A stretch of 64,000 nt of DNA from Henckelia pumila (GCF_033568475.1 NW_027331833.1:2294001-2358000), one strand, 5' to 3'. Shown: positions 11,058-21,617, numbered from the stretch's first letter. Notes: generated from the sequence alone by a model not told the origin. Numbers and translations are program-made.

Positions 11058-12404
11058 TGATAGTTGTGTTTGTGTTGCATATTTTAACATCATTATGTCG
11101 TTGTTTTGCATTCATTATGTGTTTTAATTATGTATTTCATTTTTATTTCATCTATCGTGTCTTCATTACTTGTTCCCCGATTTATTTGGTAGGATGTGGA
11201 ATTTTGGAGAACTTTTTGGACAGAATTCTGGCTGCTCGATCCGTCAAACTTTACGGATCGAGCGAGGGATATGAAGCAAAAGAAGATTCGAGACATAACT
11301 TTGGCCGCTCGATCCGCAAAGTTCTACCGATCGAGCGGCCGTATGAAGAAAAGCAGGAATTTGGAGAAAGAGATTATCTTGCTCGATCGGTCAATCTTTA
11401 CCGATCGAGCGAGACGGGTTGTTCGGGAATGAATTTTTATTTTTGAAAACTCTTTTATTTTTTACTCTAACCTTTATTAAGTTTTTATTCCATTTTTTGG
11501 TAATTATTATCAGACTTTGAAGCTTAGAGACCAAGTATTCCTTGGCGGCTAGGTTTTTATTCATCTCTTCTTAAGATTTATTCTCTTCTTTTGATTTTTT
11601 TTTTTCATGATATTGTTGGCTAAAATTTAATACTTGGTTGAGAAAGACAAGCCCTTGATTTTGTTTATTTGTGAGATTCGAATTTTCAGTGTTTAATTAT
11701 TATTGAGTATCAAAAGTTGTTCTGATTTATTTCATGCTTGTATGTGAGATGTTTGGATTGATCACCCTAGGATTTCGCTATACAATCTACTGCTAAATTA
11801 GAATTCAAATCCGTAATTTTTAATCAACTAATTTGCGAAGCAACTACGATTAATATTTTCCGCTTGTGAATTTATTAAATTGTAGGGACAACAATTGACT
11901 AGATTAAATACATCCACTTTTGTATGTGTTATTTAGATTCGTCAGTTTCACTAGTTTGAATGCTTTCGTGGATTTAAATCTAATCGCTTGTATTGGGTTA
12001 ATTCATTGGTAATGGTTAACTTAGAACGCTTGTGTCTAGTTAACTAAGATTAAGGTGAAACATGAATTTAATTTTCAATGATGAATATTTGATAGAATTA
12101 ATTATTTTTAGGTGATCGATGATCGAATAAATAATTTCAAGGGTGTAGTCGACCGATACCAAGACTTGTTTCTCATTGATTTCTTCGTTATAATTTAATC
12201 TTGCATGGTAGTTAATAGAATTTCATTAAATATTGCTTTTAAATTTTTAGTAGTTAATTTCAACCTCAAAACCCCCTTTATTTTATTTTAGAACACACTA
12301 GATTTCACTTTTTTCGTGGGAACGATCCCTACTCACACTACTGCATATTTTGTTTATCTAATTTGAGTTGGGTAATTTGGGCGTGACACGACTTAGCGCT
12401 ATCA
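11058..12404 (+). mobile_element. Athila-like solo LTR, TSD ACCAA
   Basis: A 1347-bp insert begins TGATAG and ends CTATCA (short terminal inverted repeat). It is flanked by the duplication ACCAA (11053-11057 and 12405-12409). The 3' part has the GGGAACGATCCCTACTCACA block typical of Athila/Tat LTR ends. There is no second LTR or interior nearby, so this is a solo LTR left by LTR-LTR recombination. It carries three GC-rich hairpins near its start. Confidence 0.9.
11234..11410 (+). repeat. Three CTCGAT hairpins in the Athila-like solo LTR
   Basis: Stem-loops lie at 11234-11263 (stem GCTCGATCCGT/ACGGATCGAGC), about 11303-11340 (GGCCGCTCGAT arms) and 11381-11410 (GCTCGATCGGT/ACCGATCGAGC). All have 8- to 10-nt loops and are spaced about 70 bp apart. 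The stems are compensated: paired changes keep the fold although the sequence differs (CCGT/ACGG against CGGT/ACCG). Confidence 0.85.
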
Positions 12405-12521
12405 ACCAACATCAACTGAACCAAAACTAAGTATTTTGGAGATCAACTGCTACAGTAGTTCGAGACATCAGTTCATCAAGAAGTTTAGTCACCCCCCAAA
12501 CCAATCCTATCAAGTGGTATC

Positions 12522-13140
12522 TGTAAGGTCTGGGATTATTTAATTTTAATTTGAGAATATTTAATTTGGAAATATTTAGAGTTTAGAATTAAATTCTAAT
12601 ATTCTTAAATGAATAAGGATTGAAATTGAATTAAATCGCTTTTTCGGGAACTGAATTGCAATTAATCAAAAGTTCAGGGACTAAAGTGCAAATATGCAAT
12701 ATATATCTAATTCTCTACTTGATTTATATCATAAGCACGTGGAAATCATCAGAAATAAAGAGAATAAAGGCAGGACACGGCTGAAACCTTTTCAAGACGC
12801 CATTTTTGTTCACAAAAGCTTCGATATCTTGTGATCCGGCCATCAGAAATTCAAGATAAATATATATCTGCGATCACCGCTTCGAGAGCTACGTTTTGGT
12901 ACAAGTTTCATTTACTTTTCTCAGATTTTATTTTTATGTTGAAGATGGGTTGTTCTTATTTTTGATTTTATATGTGATTGAGATAGTACCGGTTACGTAT
13001 TCGCAGACGGTTCGAAAAAAGATCGTTGTTCAGATTTTATATGAATTTAGAAGAAAAATTCAAAATCTATAATTCTGATATGTTTCTGAACGTGTATGTA
13101 TATTGTCGGGCAATGGTCAAGAAAACACGAATTTCATCAA
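12522..13140 (+). mobile_element. Fragment of a gypsy-type LTR
   Basis: It starts TGTAAGGTCTGGGATTATTT, interrupting the primer site of the old LTR element after AGTGGTATC. Its AT-rich start and the CAGGGACTAAAGTGCAAAT phrase resemble LTRs of chromovirus-type gypsy elements, such as the TGTAACACCC LTRs elsewhere in this window. The right end is not defined and no duplicate target site was found, so it is truncated. The boundary near 13140 is approximate. Confidence 0.4.
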
Positions 13141-13918
13141 TTATATCGCTACATTACACCAGTCTAACATGCGTGCTTAAGATGATTCACGATTCAACCA
13201 ACAGTTTCTCATGTTCAATCAAAAGCAACATTTTCCAAAAACAAATTTTTTTTTTACAACTCTATCATCATCGGCCAACATTCATCATTCTACTTATTCA
13301 CACAACACAAACACAAAACATAATGATATGCATGAATACGAACTATATGCAATAAACGAAACCAAATAAATGCAAAAGACAATGATGAATGAAACAAAAC
13401 TAAATTACACCCCCCCCCCCCCATAATTATCCAAAGCATTGCCCCTAATGCTCTAAAAAAATGAACAAAATGCAAAACAAACACACAATGAAAACAAAAA
13501 TAACACTCCCCTGGTTGCGTATTCGTCTTCTTCCTTCTTGACAGTATCAGCTGGGACAGCAGTAGTAGTCTCGATATATCGGCAGGCATGACAAAATGGC
13601 ATGGGAAAGAAACAAAAATCAAATAAAAACAAAAACAAAAACAAAAAACCAAAAATAAAATAAAATAAAAAGCAAAAAGAAATAACACTGGGTTGCCTCC
13701 CAATTAGCGCTAAGTTTATAGTTTACAGCCCGACTATGCAGAAGCAACCATCAAAGAGCGGCTGCCGCCCATAGTAAGAATCATACGACTCTACGCATGG
13801 GTCTTGATTTTTTACGCCCTAAAGCTTGGCGTGATATTTACATGGAAAAATCGTCGGTCCAGCAATACTCGGTATGAATTTTTTCTTTTGGAAGGAGACT
13901 TCGAATCTAGGCTGAAGC

Positions 13919-14656
13919 TCATATAGGATGAAATATGCTAGAGGTGACGTCAATGGCAAGAGAATCTTCTAACGGTGTACATGGAACGACCATTGACGAG
14001 GTAAAATATGTAGCCTTGTATGTTTCTTCCTCCTCCAAGTCCACTATTGGCTTTTTTTCACAAGAAAATTCCTCAAAAATTATTTCTTCATGCGCTGGCT
14101 CAGTTACTTCTCTCTCTTGGCAGATCTCCAAATTTGGTTCTCTAAGAAGCGCAATATGTTCATCCAAAAGACTCAAAGACTTGATACGGCTTTCTAAGAA
14201 TTGATTTGTCTCTGTCTGTTGTCGCAAAAGATTCTCCAACTGCGCCACATGATCCTTAAAATACCCTACACACTCTTCTTGACGCTCCGGTGGTTGGTTC
14301 GAAAAATTTTTAAAGTCGATAACTGGAGGATATTGGCGACTCCAACCCTGCAGTGAAGGATCACAATGCCAAAGGTAGTCGAAATCTGCCATATCATTTA
14401 ACAAGTGCATCGCACTGTTTTCATCTCTTCTGAACAAGTGACTGTCAGTGGCCAAAGCTCCATAATCTACCCAATGTCTTGTTAGCTCATCCAAACCACC
14501 ATAAAAAATTTGAACTAGAGTGTAGCTCGAAAAATCATGACATCTAAACCTGTTAGCCAAATCATTGAATCTCCCCCAAGCAGCATAGAAGGGCTCCGAA
14601 TATTGTTGGCCAAACCTTGTGAACAGCTGTCGATGATCCATCTCCAAGTACCTCAC
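13919..14656 (-). CDS. Gag-like protein of an Athila/Tat-type element
   Basis: This is an open frame of 245 codons. Residues of about 20-60 carry the retrotransposon gag core: an EPFYAAWGRFNDLANRFRC segment followed by an LVQIFYGGL helix. These match the usual 'WERFKDLLRRCPHH...IQTFYNGL' pattern of plant gypsy gag. A glutamate-rich, probably helical part follows (about 125-200). No zinc knuckle, protease or RT follows in frame, and the frame is far shorter than a gag-pol. It lies 125 bp downstream of a tRNA primer site on the same strand, in the normal gag position. The most likely start is the Met at 14656, but gag may begin upstream. Likely supplies at most a capsid-like protein; expression is unknown. 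Confidence 0.65.
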   Translation of the reverse strand: MRYLEMDHRQLFTRFGQQYSEPFYAAWGRFNDLANRFRCHDFSSYTLVQIFYGGLDELTRHWVDYGALATDSHLFRRDENSAMHLLNDMADFDYLWHCDPSLQGWSRQYPPVIDFKNFSNQPPERQEECVGYFKDHVAQLENLLRQQTETNQFLESRIKSLSLLDEHIALLREPNLEICQEREVTEPAHEEIIFEEFSCEKKPIVDLEEEETYKATYFTSSMVVPCTPLEDSLAIDVTSSIFHPI

Positions 14657-14762
14657 AAGTAAGAAAAATAATAATTAAAAATTAAAAATAAAAATTTAAT
14701 GCAAGAAAAAAATGTCTAGTCTCAAGCAAATAATCTATCCTAATATTAACTGAACAGCCCCC

Positions 14763-14781
14763 GGCAACGGCGCCAAAAACT
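14763..14781 (-). other. Primer-binding site (tRNA-Asp type)
   Basis: Minus-strand TTGGCGCCGTTGCCGGGG immediately follows the LTR end. This is the classic Athila/Tat primer-site sequence. Confidence 0.75.
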
Positions 14782-15741
14782 TGACCGGCTAAATCGGTGT
14801 GATATAAATCTACTAGCAAGCGTACAAGGTCAAGTAATAGTAAAGTGGACTGAGAGTCCAAGTATCGATCTCACAGGGAGTGTTGTCAATTCTCAAGAAT
14901 TAATTATTTTACTTAATCTAGACAAAATAATAAAAAGCAATTTGATTTAAATAAAATAAGAAAATAAAATAAAAACTGCTTAAGAAATAAGAATAAAAAT
15001 AACTAAAAGATAAAAATAATTAAAACAAAAACAACCAAGACACATGTAGGTACCGAACAAATCATGTAACATGTAGTCGATTCAGGACTCAAATTTAATC
15101 TTAATTCATGGGAATTTTTCTAATTTGTTCAAAGGACTATTTCTAGAACAATCAAACCTATTCAAATATTGATGAACTAATCTTTCGTAATTCTAATCAA
15201 ATTTGAATGCATTAAATATTTACGAAAATTCAGTTTACACCCAAACCGCACAATGAAACCAAATTCTATTTCTAGTCGGTTTTACAATATGATAATTATC
15301 AGAGTGATCGAAATCAATACCTCCTCTGTCGACTTGGAATCGATTAACATGCAAACAAACAGTTGATCAGACTATTCACAAGACAAATATAAATCTGACA
15401 ATCAATAAAATAAAATCATCTCTAAAAAATCCCAAACAAACATCCAAGTTTTCTACATGAATTTGTTCGGCCCAATCATGCCGTCTTGGTTGAAAACAAA
15501 CTACTCAATAATTGAAATTATAATTCAATAAATAAAAATAAAGAAGAACAGAAGAAGAAAAAGTGTAGAAATCTTCTCCCAAGCTTTGAAGCCGCCTCCA
15601 TTGTGTTGTCTGTGTTCGAAACCCTTTCTCACGTCTGAACAAGTCCTTTAAATATGAGTTTCAAAAGCCCATGAAAAATAGCCCGTAAAATAAGACTTTT
15701 TAATTTCCAAAATTCTGATTTTTTCTGATTCCGGACGTCGC

Positions 15742-15793
15742 GCTCGAGCAAGCACAACCTCTTGCTCGAGCGAGTACAAGCTCTCGCTCGAGC
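15742..15793 (-). repeat. CTCGAGC hairpins in the Athila/Tat-like LTR
   Basis: Two overlapping inverted repeats, GCTCGAGCAAG/CTTGCTCGAGC and GCTCGAGCGAG/CTCGCTCGAGC, have 8-nt loops. They parallel the three hairpins of the solo LTR at 11234-11410 in style but not in exact sequence. Confidence 0.85.
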
Positions 15794-15798
15794 GAGCA

Positions 15799-16010
15799 TG
15801 TTTCTGCCCGAAAAACAACTCACACACAGCCCTTGCGCCCTTCTTAAGCGCGTTAGCGCCTTCTCATGCACCCTTCACCTTCTTCTAAGCGCGTTAGCAC
15901 TATATGTTTCTGCCCGAAAAACAACTCACACACAGCCCTTGCGCCCTTCTTAAGCGCATTAGCGCCTTCTCATGCGCCCTTCACCTTCTTCTAAGCACGT
16001 TAGCACTCTT
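15799..16010 (-). repeat. 106-bp tandem duplication inside the LTR
   Basis: TGTTTCTGCCCGAAAAACAA begins at 15799 and again at 15905. The two copies contain alternating GCGC(G/A)TTAGCGC phrases and differ at a handful of bases. Confidence 0.88.
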
Positions 16011-16399
16011 CCTAGCGCCAAACTCAAGTGCAATTGCGCTACAACACTCACCAACAACGCAACTTTCAACCTGCTCCGAGCGACAAATTTGAAAAATTCA
16101 TATCTTGAGTTCTAGCCGTCGGATCGACCTGCAATTTGGACAGAAGCTTTAAAACATCTTGAGATTTAGTCTGAATGGTGGAGATAGGATTTGAATTTTT
16201 GTAAAATTAAATTTGATTTTTCGACCAAAGCTGCTCCGTAATTCACTTTTCAACAATTCATTTTCCTACAAAATTAATCCGAGGAGTGAAATACACACAC
16301 ATAAACTAAAATACATAAACACACACATAAAACAATATGAATGCAAACAAAATATACATAAAAATAACATGAAATAATGCACACAAAATGCACTTATCA

Positions 16400-16686
16400 C
16401 CCATCGAGGAGAACAACTCATCAGTTGCAATCTCCTGATAGTATGGTGAGGTTGTGATCCTCTTCAGAATCTGAATCTCTTTCAAGAGAATCAGTATAGT
16501 GATTCCTTCATCGCAGAAGACATCCTCAGACTTGGTAACACCAAGTCGTTTCTTGTATTTTTCCAATCTCTTATTCTCATGCTGAGGAAGAGGAAATGGA
16601 ATCTTCTGCAAAGTCTTGAATTTAGTTTTCAAAGTCTTTATCTTAACTGCAACTCCTTCTTCATATATCTTCATTTGAGCCTCCAT
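16400..16686 (-). pseudogene. Antisense open frame near the 3' end of the old LTR element, cut by the Athila-like LTR
   Basis: A minus-strand frame begins at the Met at 16686 and reads about 96 codons of lysine- and glutamate-rich, probably helical sequence (for example VAVKIKTLKTKFKTLQKIPF). At 16399 it runs into the Athila-like LTR, and a further ~30 codons of LTR sequence follow to a stop at 16306. It lies upstream of the right LTR and opposite to the sense of the old element, like the extra antisense frames reported in some plant LTR elements. I recognise no domain. It may be chance, but composition and length are unusual for this AT-rich DNA. Confidence 0.35.
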
Positions 16687-17225
16687 GATGATATCATAGT
16701 TAAACTGAAGAATATGAGTCGTTCTTTTATAGACGATATTAAGAATTCAAAGAGTCACTCACGCGCTCACGATTCTCTATAAATGTTTCAGGTAATGATG
16801 AGAATACAAAGAGACAACTCGATTCCCAATGCTTATTTTGCAGCCATTCCATTGATGAAAAAGATTGAAAACGTGCTGCAGTAATCAACTGATCATGTAA
16901 TCAAAGCAGAGCAAACCCCAAAAAGCAACTTCAGTTGATGAGATCAACTGATCTCATCAAACCTAGCAGACTCAAAAGATCATTAATTGAGGGGGAATAA
17001 CTCAGCCAAACCACTAAGCAGATGAGATGATCCAAAGACATAAATCATAGATCGATAGAAGATTAAGTCAAATTTACTATTTCAAAGGAAATTATTGAAG
17101 AGCTTCGATAATATCAAAAGGAAAGAAGAAGGACAAAATTGTTGAAGATAAATTGATTTAGTTATGTCAACATCAAAAATGGGAAAATTGTTGAAAGATT
17201 CTGCCAATATAAAAAAAGGAAAAAT
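16687..17225 (+). other. 3' interior remnant of the old LTR element up to the polypurine tract
   Basis: Non-coding. It has GATCAACTGA/TCAGTTGATG phrases like those in the LTR, and ends in AAAAAAAGGAAAAATTG, the probable polypurine tract, just before the LTR at 17226. Confidence 0.55.
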
Positions 17226-18383
17226 TGTTTGAACTCATAGAGTTTTGATATTGACAAAATTTAGTCTACCTCATAGGTCAACTGATTGTTACAAGCATCG
17301 CAAACAAGGAACTTAAACTGATATAGTTTCCGAACTCGACAGATACTGCGTAGTTAAACTGGGAAACATAAATTAAGTTGACTATTGACCAGAGCTCAAT
17401 CAAAAATTAAAGAAAAACAGCACTCAGTTTACCTAGCTAAACTGAATGAGTTCCTCAAGAGCTAAACTGATTCAACAAAAGGGAAACTCAATAATCCAAA
17501 GAGACTAAGCAAGCAAGACTGATTTACACAAACTCTTATGGATAGACTTCTCCGTACAAGACAAAACTCCAAATAATCAGAGTATGCCAGTGTATTATGG
17601 ATGACAGAAATTGTCTGCAGAAAAGACAAGCTAACGGTATTGATTTGAATTCAAATAAGAGACGTTATCTGCTTAGTATAAATAGACATCTAAGGGAATC
17701 AGAAATAAGAAATCTCACATACATATTCAAGTTATCAAAGGTAAACTGAACTCCTTTAGTTTACAAACTCAATCGAGAAAATCAGAAGAAAGCATCTTGA
17801 AGCTTATCATCAAAGAGTCGAAGAACACTAGCAAGAACTTTCAAGCATAGCAGATCAATGAGGATCAAATAGTGCTAAGTGTTGTATTAGTGATATATCA
17901 GTTGAGGTGCTGCAAACCTCCTTGTAACAAGAAGTAGTCATGAACTGTATTATTGAGTGTTTCTAGGAGTTTTGGGATAGGCGATAATGTAAATCCTAGT
18001 CTTGGAGTGGGCTGTTACAAGTCAATTGTAATAGTCAAAGTTTTTTAAAGTGAATCCTTCCGACGTGGAAGAAGGGGTGACGTAGCAGTCTTTGAAATCT
18101 CTGAACATCCATAAACAAACATCTGTGTTCTTAATTTCAGTTTATCACTCTCATGAACTCACTACATTTTCCAGTTCATCATTCCAGAAGTTCAATATTT
18201 TGGTTTGCATTATTCCGCACAACAAACTTGTTTGCAAATTAACATTGACACGCGAGGAGGAAAGAATTCAGTTGACCAACCTCAACTGAACCAAAACTAA
18301 GTATTTTGGAGATCAACTGCTACTGTAGTTCGAGACATCAGTTCATCAAGCAGTTTAGTTCACCGCACAAACCAATCCTACCA
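17226..18383 (+). repeat. Right LTR of the old element
   Basis: 1158 bp, TGTTTGAACTCA...CCAATCCTACCA. It is homologous over its whole length to the uninterrupted parts of 9972-12512. Confidence 0.88.
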
Positions 18384-18540
18384 AGTGGTATCAGAGACAG
18401 GTTCTTTTTCATTTCTGAACTTATTATTATGAACAAATTCAGAGAGATCGCCAAAAGATTCTGATTCACAATTGTTGAAAACTGCACTGCCAAAACTGCG
18501 AAAAAATGTTCTACACCCAAAAATTTGTGGCAGCAATTGA
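18384..18540 (+). other. Primer site and leader copied after the right LTR
   Basis: AGTGGTATCAGAGACAGG immediately follows the right LTR. An LTR with a polypurine tract before it and a primer site after it indicates a tandem LTR-interior-LTR-interior arrangement. The interior is lost after about 150 bp, where an unrelated minus-strand LTR fragment begins. Confidence 0.6.
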
Positions 18541-19165
18541 TCAAGCTAAGAGATGAGGAGTCAAAAACAGAAGAGAGCAGGAGTCCATTAATAAAGAATA
18601 CTGAATAACTCGTGGGCACAACTCTGCTACAAATCCCGTAGCACCTTGATAATGCCTGACCCTCGAGTATATGGATAAAACCCTAATAACATACACTGAA
18701 ATGTACTGAAACACCTCCAAATACACACCAAAAGTAAGAAACTCAATCTCTATTTATAGGAAAAGGTTCGGAAGATGCGAACTCGCATGTCTTCCACGTG
18801 CAGAACTGCTCTGTTTGGAAGTTTCGATCTCACCCTTTGGACGTTCGGATCTCATGCATGTGTCTGCATGTCAAAACGCTGGTGACACGTCACTAGTGAG
18901 CATGACCTAACTCTTCGGAAGCTCTGTTCTCTAGTTCGGAAGTTCCGCTCTTGCTTCCGAACTCCTTCGCTTGGTCCGATTACTTCGGATCTTCCGATCT
19001 CTCAAGGTTCATGTTCAGACCTTCTGAACTACCCGAGTCAAATTTGAATCTTGGGCCATTTTCTGACATCTGGAGTCGATTTTTTGGTCTTATTAGTCAT
19101 ATTAAAATCCCTTAATAAAATTTAACCTTTTAAGCTTGTAAAATGGTATACGGGTTACTATATTC
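18541..19165 (-). mobile_element. Fragment of a minus-strand LTR related to the solo LTR at 21118-31492
   Basis: Read on the minus strand it starts near 19165 (TAGTAACCCGTATACCATTTTAC), parallel to the TAGTAGCCCGGTTCCATTTTAC start of the solo LTR ending at 31492. It has a CCTATAAATA TATA box (plus strand 18751-18760, TATTTATAGG) and TTCGGA-rich sequence. Both boundaries are imprecise and no target duplication was found. Confidence 0.5.
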
Positions 19166-19184
19166 TCCCCCACCCCCCCAAAAA

Positions 19185-19548
19185 AAAATTTGCTTAGAAT
19201 TTCGTGTAGAAAACTTAAAAAATCTGAGTGCTATTTATAGAGAAGATTATGACTGTCAGGCTCCTCCTTAATTGCCATTATTTTTCATAATTTTGAGTTA
19301 ATGAATTAGTTACGATTATTGAAGCAGATGGATTTCAGTCTAGATATTGGACTGATCTTGGTCAATTGTTCAACTCAATTCACCTTGGTTCAGTTTACCT
19401 CGAGTTTCCAAGTTTAGTTTTCCAAATTTCAATCTTCCATCAAGCAGTTTACCTAAAGTTCAGTTTACTGAAATTTCAGTTTACCTCCGCTCAATTTACT
19501 GATTTCAATTTACCAATTTTTAGTCTACTGAAATTTCGGGTTCTCACA
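19185..19548 (-). repeat. 3' LTR remnant of the chromovirus
   Basis: It matches the start of the 5' LTR (37764 leftward) from the TGTGAGAACCCGAAATTTCA end inward for about 360 bp, then is cut by the LTR fragment at 18541-19165. It shares the GTGCTATTTATAGAGA TATA region with the 5' LTR. Confidence 0.88.
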
Positions 19549-19566
19549 TCCCTCCCTTCTTGTAAG
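19549..19566 (-). other. Polypurine tract of the chromovirus
   Basis: Minus-strand AAGAAGGGAGGGA abuts the TGTGAGAACC LTR start, the normal site of plus-strand priming. Confidence 0.7.
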
Positions 19567-19599
19567 AAGTTTCGTCCTCGAAACTTGGCTCCTCCAATG

Positions 19600-20625
19600 A
19601 TTCGAATAGGTAAGGTTATCGCTTCTGTATATCTTCCTTAAATTCCCATGTAGCTTATCGTTGGGTGTGATTAGACCACTGAACCTTTACATATAAGATG
19701 GATCTTTGCCTCAATACTCGATCCATGGTATTCACCATGCGTATGGGAACTTTCTCATATTGCAAGTCTTCCTTCAAATTTTCTTGAACTATCAGGGGTC
19801 CCATTTCTAGTACATGACTTGGATCATGTATGTATCTCCTTAACTGAGATATGTGAAATAGTGGGTGAATTCGGTACAAGTTAGGGGGTAAGGCTAATTG
19901 ATAAGACAGTGTCCCTATTTTCTTTAGAATCTCAAATTGTCCTACATATTTTGGATTCAAGTTTCCAGCTTTGTCGAACCTGATTACCCCTTTCATTGGA
20001 GAGGTTTTCACATACACTTTTCTCCAATTTCGAATGATAGAAGTCTCCTCTTCAAATCTTCCCAACTCTTTTGAAGGTCTTGGGCTATCTTTAGTCGTTC
20101 CCGAATAATTTTCAACTTGTCTACTATGGCTTGAATTGATTCGGGTCCAGTGATGGTTTTCTCTCCCACCTCATCCCAACACAATTGAGTTCGACACTTT
20201 CGTCCATACAAGGCTTCGTACGGTGCCATTCCTAGACTGCTGTGATAGGCAAATTCCAGATCACTTCAGTGTGAGATAAAGTCCAACGCACATGCCCGTA
20301 ACATGTCTTCAAGGGTCTTAATAATCCTCTCAGTTTTCCCATCGGTCTGTGGATGATATGTTGTGCTCATTGTCACTTTGGTACCCATTTCCTCTTGAAA
20401 GCTTTTCCAAAATCTTGAAGCAAATCTTGGGTCTCGATCCGACACAATGCTGATTTGGATTCCATGTAATCTCACTACATGATCCATGTAGAGTGTCTCC
20501 AACTTATCCAAGTTGTAGTTCATACTTATGGGTATGAAATGAGTGGAATTAGTGAGTCTATCCACAATTAACCATAAAGCATTGTGACCTTGTCGCGATT
20601 TCAATAATCCGACTACGAAGTTCAT
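19600..20625 (-). pseudogene. Chromovirus integrase and chromodomain-like tail, broken
   Basis: The minus strand holds the integrase catalytic core (20625-20266), with VDRLTNSTHFIPI, SDRDPRF and YHPQTDGKTERII supplying the D, D and E residues. It then runs MAPYEALYGRKCRT (20229-20008) and the C-terminal segment with SYQLALPP, HPLFHISQLRRYI and the VQWSN start of the chromodomain-like tail (20065-19655). A further ATWEFKEDI stretch follows in a shifted frame before a stop. Interruptions: a stop between 20266 and 20229, a frame change near 20010-20065 and a break near 19655. The domain order is standard for Tekay-like chromoviruses. Confidence 0.88.
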
Positions 20626-20691
20626 AGAAATATGCTCTCATTTCCATTCAGGGATTTCCAATGTTTGTATCATTCCCCCGGTTCTTTGGTG

Positions 20692-21117
20692 TTAAGATTT
20701 TACTTGTTGACACACCAAACACTTGGAGACGAATTTTGCGGTGTATCTCTTCATTTCATTATACCAAAATCCTGTCTTCAAGTATTTGTATATTTTGGTG
20801 GTTCCCGGATGAATGAAGAACTTTGATTTGTGTGCCTCTGTCATGACCTCTTGGTATAAATTTTCAATATCTAGCACACACAGTCAATCTTGAATCCAAA
20901 GGACATTGTTGTTGTCCATTCGGTGTTCATGACTCTTTCCTTCCTTGACTTGAGCTTTGATCTTTGCCAAGTTAGGATCTTTATCTTCACTTAGTTTTGT
21001 TCTTTCCCGCAAACAGGGTTCAACATTCACGGCTGCAAGGAATAATTTCCCCATGTTCTCGCGATTCAAAGAATCAGCCACTTTGTTGGCTTTTCCCGGA
21101 TGATAACTGATTGTTAT
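20692..21117 (-). pseudogene. Chromovirus RNase H end and integrase zinc-binding region
   Basis: The minus-strand frame 21141-20884 contains SYHPGKANKVADSL, the end of gypsy RNase H. Its first codons (21141-21118) are from the nested LTR, so the true host sequence starts at 21117. After a stop at about 20884, 20877-20692 carries the integrase zinc-binding segment (HPGTTKIYKYL...CLVCQQVK, an H...C-C pattern). The other half of RNase H lies beyond the nested insertion at 32.1-32.7 kb. Confidence 0.86.
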
Positions 21118-21617
21118 TGTAGTGTCCCGCACCGTGATCACCTACTAATCAAAAGCTTAAGCATGCATTTAACTTAATTAAATAAATCAGAATTTAAACA
21201 GCGGAAAACTTAAACAACAATAAAATATTGTTTACAACCATATCGAAATAACCCAGTGTATTAACCCAAATACATCAAAAAACAAAAGCCTAGACAATAA
21301 CCCTGCTGGTCCTTCATTGCCTAAGCTCTCCTAGAACCACCCGCATCGTCCAACCGTAGACCTGCCCCATGGAATAGGGTGTTCAGATACAACAAAGTAC
21401 GGGACATGAGCATGATAAGCTCAGTACGAGAGTATGAGTATACGGTGTTATGTGTGCATGTACGCAAGTGAACTGGGTACTAAGACTCTCAGGTCAAGAA
21501 ACAAGCTCGTAGACTGGGCCCAGAGTATATAGCACGCTGCGCCTTTGCATCAGAAGGTGGATCATATACCCAGTGGATAATGGTGACCTCGTACTAGTAC
21601 ATGTGTCCAACCATCAC

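Larger units (their letters stand above)
9972..12512 (+). repeat. Left LTR (split by a solo LTR)
   Basis: This is the LTR of the old element, in two parts: 9972-11057 and 12410-12512. The break is exactly the 5-bp ACCAA duplication made by the Athila-like solo LTR. Without the insert it is about 1.19 kb, close to the 1158-bp right copy. Confidence 0.88.
13141..16399 (-). mobile_element. Athila/Tat-like gag-only LTR element, 3' end missing
   Basis: On the minus strand a 1618-bp LTR (16399 down to 14782) begins TGATAAGTGCATTTTGTG and ends CCGGTCA. It is followed by the primer site TTGGCGCCGTTGCCGGGGG, then a gag-like frame (14656-13919). Beyond it is a GGGAGGCAACCCA phrase (about 13690-13697), often seen downstream in Athila-type elements. 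No protease, RT or integrase and no left (3') LTR is present, so the element is truncated and non-autonomous. The left boundary is approximate. Confidence 0.72.
14782..16399 (-). repeat. 5' LTR of the Athila/Tat-like element
   Basis: Ends (minus strand) are TGATAAG...CCGGTCA, directly abutting the TTGGCGCC primer site. It contains the hairpins at 15742-15793 and the 106-bp duplication at 15799-16010. Its start resembles that of the solo LTR at 11058 (TGATAGTTG...), so the two are related families. Confidence 0.82.
9972..18383 (+). mobile_element. Old LTR retrotransposon with nested insertions (probably copia, Sirevirus-like)
   Basis: Direct repeats 9972-12512 (interrupted) and 17226-18383 share an LTR beginning TGTT(G/T)GAACTCA and ending CCAATCCTA(T/C)CA. 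The right copy is preceded by a purine-rich tract (AAAAAAAGGAAAAATTG) and followed by AGTGGTATCAGAGA, a tRNA-Met primer site. The left copy is followed by the first bases of the same site before another element interrupts it. About 8% difference over the first 60 bp indicates an old pair. The interior polyprotein is gone, replaced by a gypsy-type LTR fragment and an Athila-like element, so the Sirevirus label rests only on LTR and primer-site style. Confidence 0.75.

Noticed and set aside
13409..13422. Run of 14 C bases
   Set aside because: A simple homopolymer in a non-coding part of an element; length may be a sequencing artefact.
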